The translations under genes were made by a program, and so were the position numbers. From contig NZ_VWXL01000106.1 of the NCBI RefSeq assembly GCF_009746625.1, positions 51,322 to 115,321 of the forward strand: a stretch of 64,000 bases of DNA, written 5' to 3'. This stretch comes from Caproicibacter fermentans. Its GTDB lineage: Bacteria; Bacillota; Clostridia; Oscillospirales; Acutalibacteraceae. Below, one piece after another: positions 60,930-64,000 of this stretch; the stretch's first letter is position 1; each line of letters begins with the position of its first letter. Under the pieces are notes generated by a model. That model searched no databases. It was given only the letters and a program-made list of their open reading frames with translations, and had not been told where the DNA came from.

Positions 60930-60990
60930 GTCAATGGTTCTGATGCTTTTTGTTTCCCGGATTCAGAATAAAGAAATCGGTGATGGTAAC

Positions 60991-63465
60991 ATGGTGCTGG
61001 ATTTAAACGGATCATGGATGATGCGCAGGGTGGGGCAGCCCGAATGGAGGCACGCCCGGGTTCCCGGCTCGGTTTGTTCCGATTTGCTGGATGCGGGTCT
61101 CATAAAAGATCCGTTTTATGGAACCAACGAATCTGACACGCTGAACATTTTCGACGGCGATTTTGAATATCGGCGCTCGTTTCTTGTCGACGAAGAATTG
61201 CTTCGGCATGACAGGGTACAGCTTCGCTGCGAGGGGCTGGATACCCTTTGCACGCTTTCTGTCAACGATTGCCTTCTGGCGAACACCGACAATATGCACA
61301 GAACCTATGAGTTTGACTGTAAGAAGATGCTCCGGCCAGGAGAGAATATAATCGACGTTATTTTCCATTCCCCGACCCGGTTCGTTGCGGAAAAGCAGCG
61401 AGAGCAGCCGCTTCGCAATTCGGAAGAGGCTTACAGCGGCGGAATTTCGCATCTGCGCAAAGCGCATTATATGTTCGGGTGGGACTGGGGCCCGATGATT
61501 CCGGACATGGGAATTTGGCGGAACATTATGCTGATCGGCCGCGATCGTGCGTATATCGGGGATTATTCCGTTTCTCAGGTTCATCAAAGTTCAAGCGTGG
61601 TGCTGAACATCTCCGTATCCCTTGAAAAATGGGCCGGGGATGATTTTCAAGTCAAAGCCGTGCTGACATCCCCCGAGGGGAGTATTCTGACAAAACGGAC
61701 GGTCAGCTTGGACGAACGCAATTCCATTACCCTTTCGGTGAAGGAACCGCGCCTGTGGTGGCCCAACGGCTATGGCGAACAGCCGCTTTACAGTGTTTCT
61801 CTTTTTCTGTATGAGGGGGAACGCAAGCTGGACGAAAAAGAGTTTCGACTCGGGCTGAGGATGCTGAAACTGGTCAGGGAGCGGGATCGGTGGGGAACGT
61901 CATTCGCGTTTGAAATCAATGGCGTAAGGATTTTTGCAATGGGAGCGGACTATATTCCGGAGGATAACCTTCTTTCCCGCAGAAACAGAGCCCGAACCGA
62001 GAAATTGATCCGAAGCTGCGTTCGCGCCAATTTCAATATGATCCGCGTCTGGGGCGGCGGAATCTATCCTGACGACTATTTTTACGAGCTGTGCGACCGT
62101 TACGGGCTTCTGGTCTGGCAGGATTTTATGTTTGCGTGCGGGGTATATGACTTTGACGAACAATTTCGGGACAGTGTCAGACATGAGCTGGAGGACAATA
62201 TCAAACGGATTCGCGGACATGCGTCGCTTGCGCTTTGGTGCGGCAACAACGAAATGGAATGGATGTGGGTTCAGAACTGGAAAAACGAGACATCGCTGAA
62301 ACGGTATCAGATGGAGTATCAGGAGCAGTTTGAAAAGAGTCTGCCGGAATTTGTCTCCCGGCTGGATCCCGATACTCCGTATTGGCCATCTTCGCCGTCA
62401 TCGGGCGGTGATTTTCATGCTCCTAATGATGAGAACAGGGGAGATATGCATGACTGGGACGTCTGGCATGGAAAAAAGCCGTTTACGGATTACCGGTCGG
62501 TCGTTCCGCGCTTCATGTCGGAATTCGGCCTCCAATCCTTCCCAAGCCTGAAAACCGTAAGGACGTTTGCTCCTCCGGAGGAGTGGAACATTTTTTCGCG
62601 CGTTATGGAATCGCACCAGAAGAGCGGGACGGGCAATGAAAAAATATTGTATTATATTTCTCAGTATTTCAGGCATCCCGGCAACTTTGATTCGCTGCTT
62701 TACCTTTCCCAGCTGATTCAGGCGGAGGGAATTCGGTATGGGGTGGAACACTGGCGACGCTGCCGCGGAAGGTGCATGGGCGTGATTTACTGGCAGCTGA
62801 ATGACTGCTGGCCTGTCGCCTCTTGGTCCGGCATCGACGGATGCGGCCGGTGGAAGGCACTGCATTACACAGTGAAACGATGTTTTGCTCCGGTTCTTGC
62901 CAGCGCCTGTGAGGAAGGGGCACGGGTTTCTCTTCATGTTTCCAATGAATCGAAAACTTCCGTAACAGGCTGTTTGGAATGGAAGCTGATGACGCCGGAT
63001 TCAAAGATGCTTGAGAGCGGTGAAATGCCTGTATGTGCGGAACCCCTTTCCTCAAAGCAATGCGCAAGCCTGGACTTTTCACGGCAATTTACGACGGAGG
63101 AGAAAAGGTACGACGTTTATCTGGAGTATTTGTTTAGTGTTGGCGGTAAGCGGGTGAGCGGGGGAACCGTTCTGTTCTGCAAAGCAAAACACTTTCATTT
63201 CCATAATCCCGGAATTAAAATGGACATCACGGAGAAGGAAGACCGATTTTTCATTCGCCTCCGGGCTGATGCGTTCGCTAAATTTGTGGAACTCGATTTG
63301 AAGCACTGCGACGCGGTTTTCAGCGACAATTATTTTGATCTCTCCGCCCATACCGACCGGATCATCGCTTTGAAGAAAACGGAACTCGACGTTCCGCTGA
63401 ATCCGGCGCGGCTTGCCGAAGATCTGTCGGTCAGGAGCGTCTATGACACTTATGAGAAGTTTTAA
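60991..63465 (+). CDS. Glycoside hydrolase family 2, beta-mannosidase-like
   Basis: 824 residues, no signal peptide, so cytoplasmic: would split beta-mannosides taken up as short oligosaccharides. N-terminal jelly-roll (LDLNGSWMMRRVGQPEWRHA), immunoglobulin-like middle, TIM-barrel with acid/base Glu421 in WCGNNEMEW and nucleophile Glu511 in MSEFGLQSF. The motifs LRKAHYMFGWDWGP and GVIYWQLNDCWP are those of beta-mannosidases. The ATG at 60991 is chosen; earlier in-frame ATGs lie in the tRNA terminator. No transporter or other glycan genes lie nearby. Confidence 0.9.
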   Translation: MVLDLNGSWMMRRVGQPEWRHARVPGSVCSDLLDAGLIKDPFYGTNESDTLNIFDGDFEYRRSFLVDEELLRHDRVQLRCEGLDTLCTLSVNDCLLANTDNMHRTYEFDCKKMLRPGENIIDVIFHSPTRFVAEKQREQPLRNSEEAYSGGISHLRKAHYMFGWDWGPMIPDMGIWRNIMLIGRDRAYIGDYSVSQVHQSSSVVLNISVSLEKWAGDDFQVKAVLTSPEGSILTKRTVSLDERNSITLSVKEPRLWWPNGYGEQPLYSVSLFLYEGERKLDEKEFRLGLRMLKLVRERDRWGTSFAFEINGVRIFAMGADYIPEDNLLSRRNRARTEKLIRSCVRANFNMIRVWGGGIYPDDYFYELCDRYGLLVWQDFMFACGVYDFDEQFRDSVRHELEDNIKRIRGHASLALWCGNNEMEWMWVQNWKNETSLKRYQMEYQEQFEKSLPEFVSRLDPDTPYWPSSPSSGGDFHAPNDENRGDMHDWDVWHGKKPFTDYRSVVPRFMSEFGLQSFPSLKTVRTFAPPEEWNIFSRVMESHQKSGTGNEKILYYISQYFRHPGNFDSLLYLSQLIQAEGIRYGVEHWRRCRGRCMGVIYWQLNDCWPVASWSGIDGCGRWKALHYTVKRCFAPVLASACEEGARVSLHVSNESKTSVTGCLEWKLMTPDSKMLESGEMPVCAEPLSSKQCASLDFSRQFTTEEKRYDVYLEYLFSVGGKRVSGGTVLFCKAKHFHFHNPGIKMDITEKEDRFFIRLRADAFAKFVELDLKHCDAVFSDNYFDLSAHTDRIIALKKTELDVPLNPARLAEDLSVRSVYDTYEKF

Positions 63466-63482
63466 TATTTCCCGCGTGTGAA

Positions 63483-63526
63483 ACAAAGCCCCGGCGGAAT
63501 CCTTTCGGACTCCACCGGGGCTTTGT
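63483..63526. terminator. Bidirectional terminator
   Basis: 12-bp stem ACAAAGCCCCGG/CCGGGGCTTTGT with a partly paired 20-nt loop, between the convergent mannosidase and nitroreductase remnant. Confidence 0.85.
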
Positions 63527-63541
63527 CAGCCGACGCCGGAC

Positions 63542-63871
63542 TTACAGCCAGCGAAGCAGTTTTTCATGGTCCTTCTTTTTCACTTTCGGTGTTTCGCCGT
63601 CGGGATAGCCCAGAGCAATCAGGGCGATCAGCTCTTCCTCAGGCGGAACGTTAAGAATGGCAGAGGCTTTGTCGATGTCGAATACGCCCAGAATGACGGT
63701 TCCAATCCCGTGATCCTTTGCGGCCAGACAAAAAGTCTGGCAGGAAACTCCGCAGTCGAAAAAGGTGTAGCCGTCTCCGTATTTTGTGGAAGGAGAACCG
63801 TCGCGCTCAAACCCGCTTCTCTTTTTCACGGCGGTCACAGCAACTGCCGCATGCGCGCCGCGCAGAACTCT
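63542..63871 (-). pseudogene. Nitroreductase-family protein, C-terminal remnant
   Basis: The frame encodes the C-terminal half of a nitroreductase: LRGAHAAVAVTAV, KKRSGFERDGS, FDCGVSCQTFCLAAKDHGIGT and ALGYPDGETPKVKKK. Full proteins have about 170 residues with an N-terminal FMN-binding region, which is missing. Codons run back to about 63871 and then hit a stop within what looks like an IS end. A GTG at 63838 could still start a 98-residue product, but without the flavin-binding half it should be inactive. The other half may lie beyond the window. Confidence 0.75.
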
Positions 63872-63872
63872 A

Positions 63873-64000
63873 GGGAACCTCTGATTTAATCCGCCCCTCT
63901 ACCGAAGAGAGGAGAACTCTGGTAAAATAGAAGTATCAAGACACAGGCGGTGCGGAAAAATGAAAAAGCAACAAACTTTTGCGGATATCGAATATAGCTG
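63873..64000 (+). mobile_element. Left end of an IS5-family insertion sequence (partial)
   Basis: A new sequence begins at about 63873, next to a CTAG (63870-63873) inside the nitroreductase gene. Its first bases GGGAACCTCTGATTTAAT look like an IS terminal repeat, and 87 bp in a transposase reading frame starts. The right end and its repeat are outside the window, so the target duplication is unverified. Confidence 0.65.
63960..64000 (+). CDS. IS5-family transposase, N-terminal fragment
   Basis: Only the first 13 codons are in the window: MKKQQTFADIEYS. This opening (TFADIEYS) is typical of IS5-type transposases of Firmicutes. It runs off the right edge. Confidence 0.7.
   Translation, partial: MKKQQTFADIEYS

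Noticed and set aside
1..64000. CRISPR arrays, phage genes or integrative-element ends
   Set aside because: No regularly spaced repeats, integrase or phage structural genes were seen. The only mobile sequence is the IS end at the right edge.

Overview
This window is a stretch of chromosome from a spore-forming, low-GC-lineage (Firmicutes) bacterium with moderately GC-rich DNA. The best guess is a member of the Clostridia near the Oscillospiraceae/Ruminococcaceae. The evidence is conserved Firmicutes gene order (an yicC-remA-gmk-rpoZ-priA-def-fmt-rsmB-rlmN-prpC-prkC-rsgA-thiN-spoVM block, a tig-clpP-clpX-lon-ysxC block), sporulation genes (gerW, spoVM, a SipL-type gene, spoIVA, a SpoIVFB-type protease), the electron-bifurcating NfnAB pair, and frequent TTG/GTG starts behind strong Shine-Dalgarno sites. 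The taxon is inferred; no rRNA lies in the window.

Layout. 1-2.8 kb: hisHF and a D,D-carboxypeptidase. 2.9-7.4 kb: pgi, a small P-loop protein, yceD-rpmF, der, and rpmB on the minus strand. 7.6-12.7 kb: an M50 protease, then scpA-scpB-DUF2953-gerW-dacF-rluB. 12.8-16.0 kb: a self-contained three-gene biotin carboxyltransferase set with its own promoter and terminator. 16.2-29.9 kb: one long same-strand gene block of RNA, translation and signalling genes ending in two very short genes, a 53-residue membrane protein and a 26-residue SpoVM, then a strong terminator. 30-33 kb: a SipL-like DUF3794/LysM protein and SpoIVA, which together with SpoVM form the base layer of the spore coat. 33.2-35.5 kb: nfnAB. 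35.6-37.7 kb: a LUD-domain protein (minus) and a SpoIVFA/SpoIVFB-like membrane protease pair in which the regulatory partner has a low-complexity tail instead of a peptidase domain.

37.7-46.8 kb is the most accessory-looking part: a catabolic island with dihydroxyacetone-kinase genes (minus) divergent from a DapA-family lyase, a complete tripartite tricarboxylate transporter (TctCBA), a LacI regulator, a ribokinase-family kinase and a KDPG aldolase fused to a VOC-like domain. Together they suggest uptake of a sugar acid and its cleavage to pyruvate plus C3 units; the substrate is unknown. The two divergent promoters lie 36 bp apart among repeated TGTCA/ATTGACATT motifs.

47-60.3 kb returns to housekeeping: rplS, two tandem signal peptidases, rbgA, rnhB, yraN, thrC, a phosphoesterase, tig, clpP, clpX, lon, ysxC, a TrpR-like regulator and a methyltransferase. 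Then come five tRNA genes (Val, Asp, Phe, Gly, Cys) with encoded CCA, a GH2 beta-mannosidase-like gene, and at the right edge the C-terminal remnant of a nitroreductase cut off by what looks like the left end of an IS5-family element.
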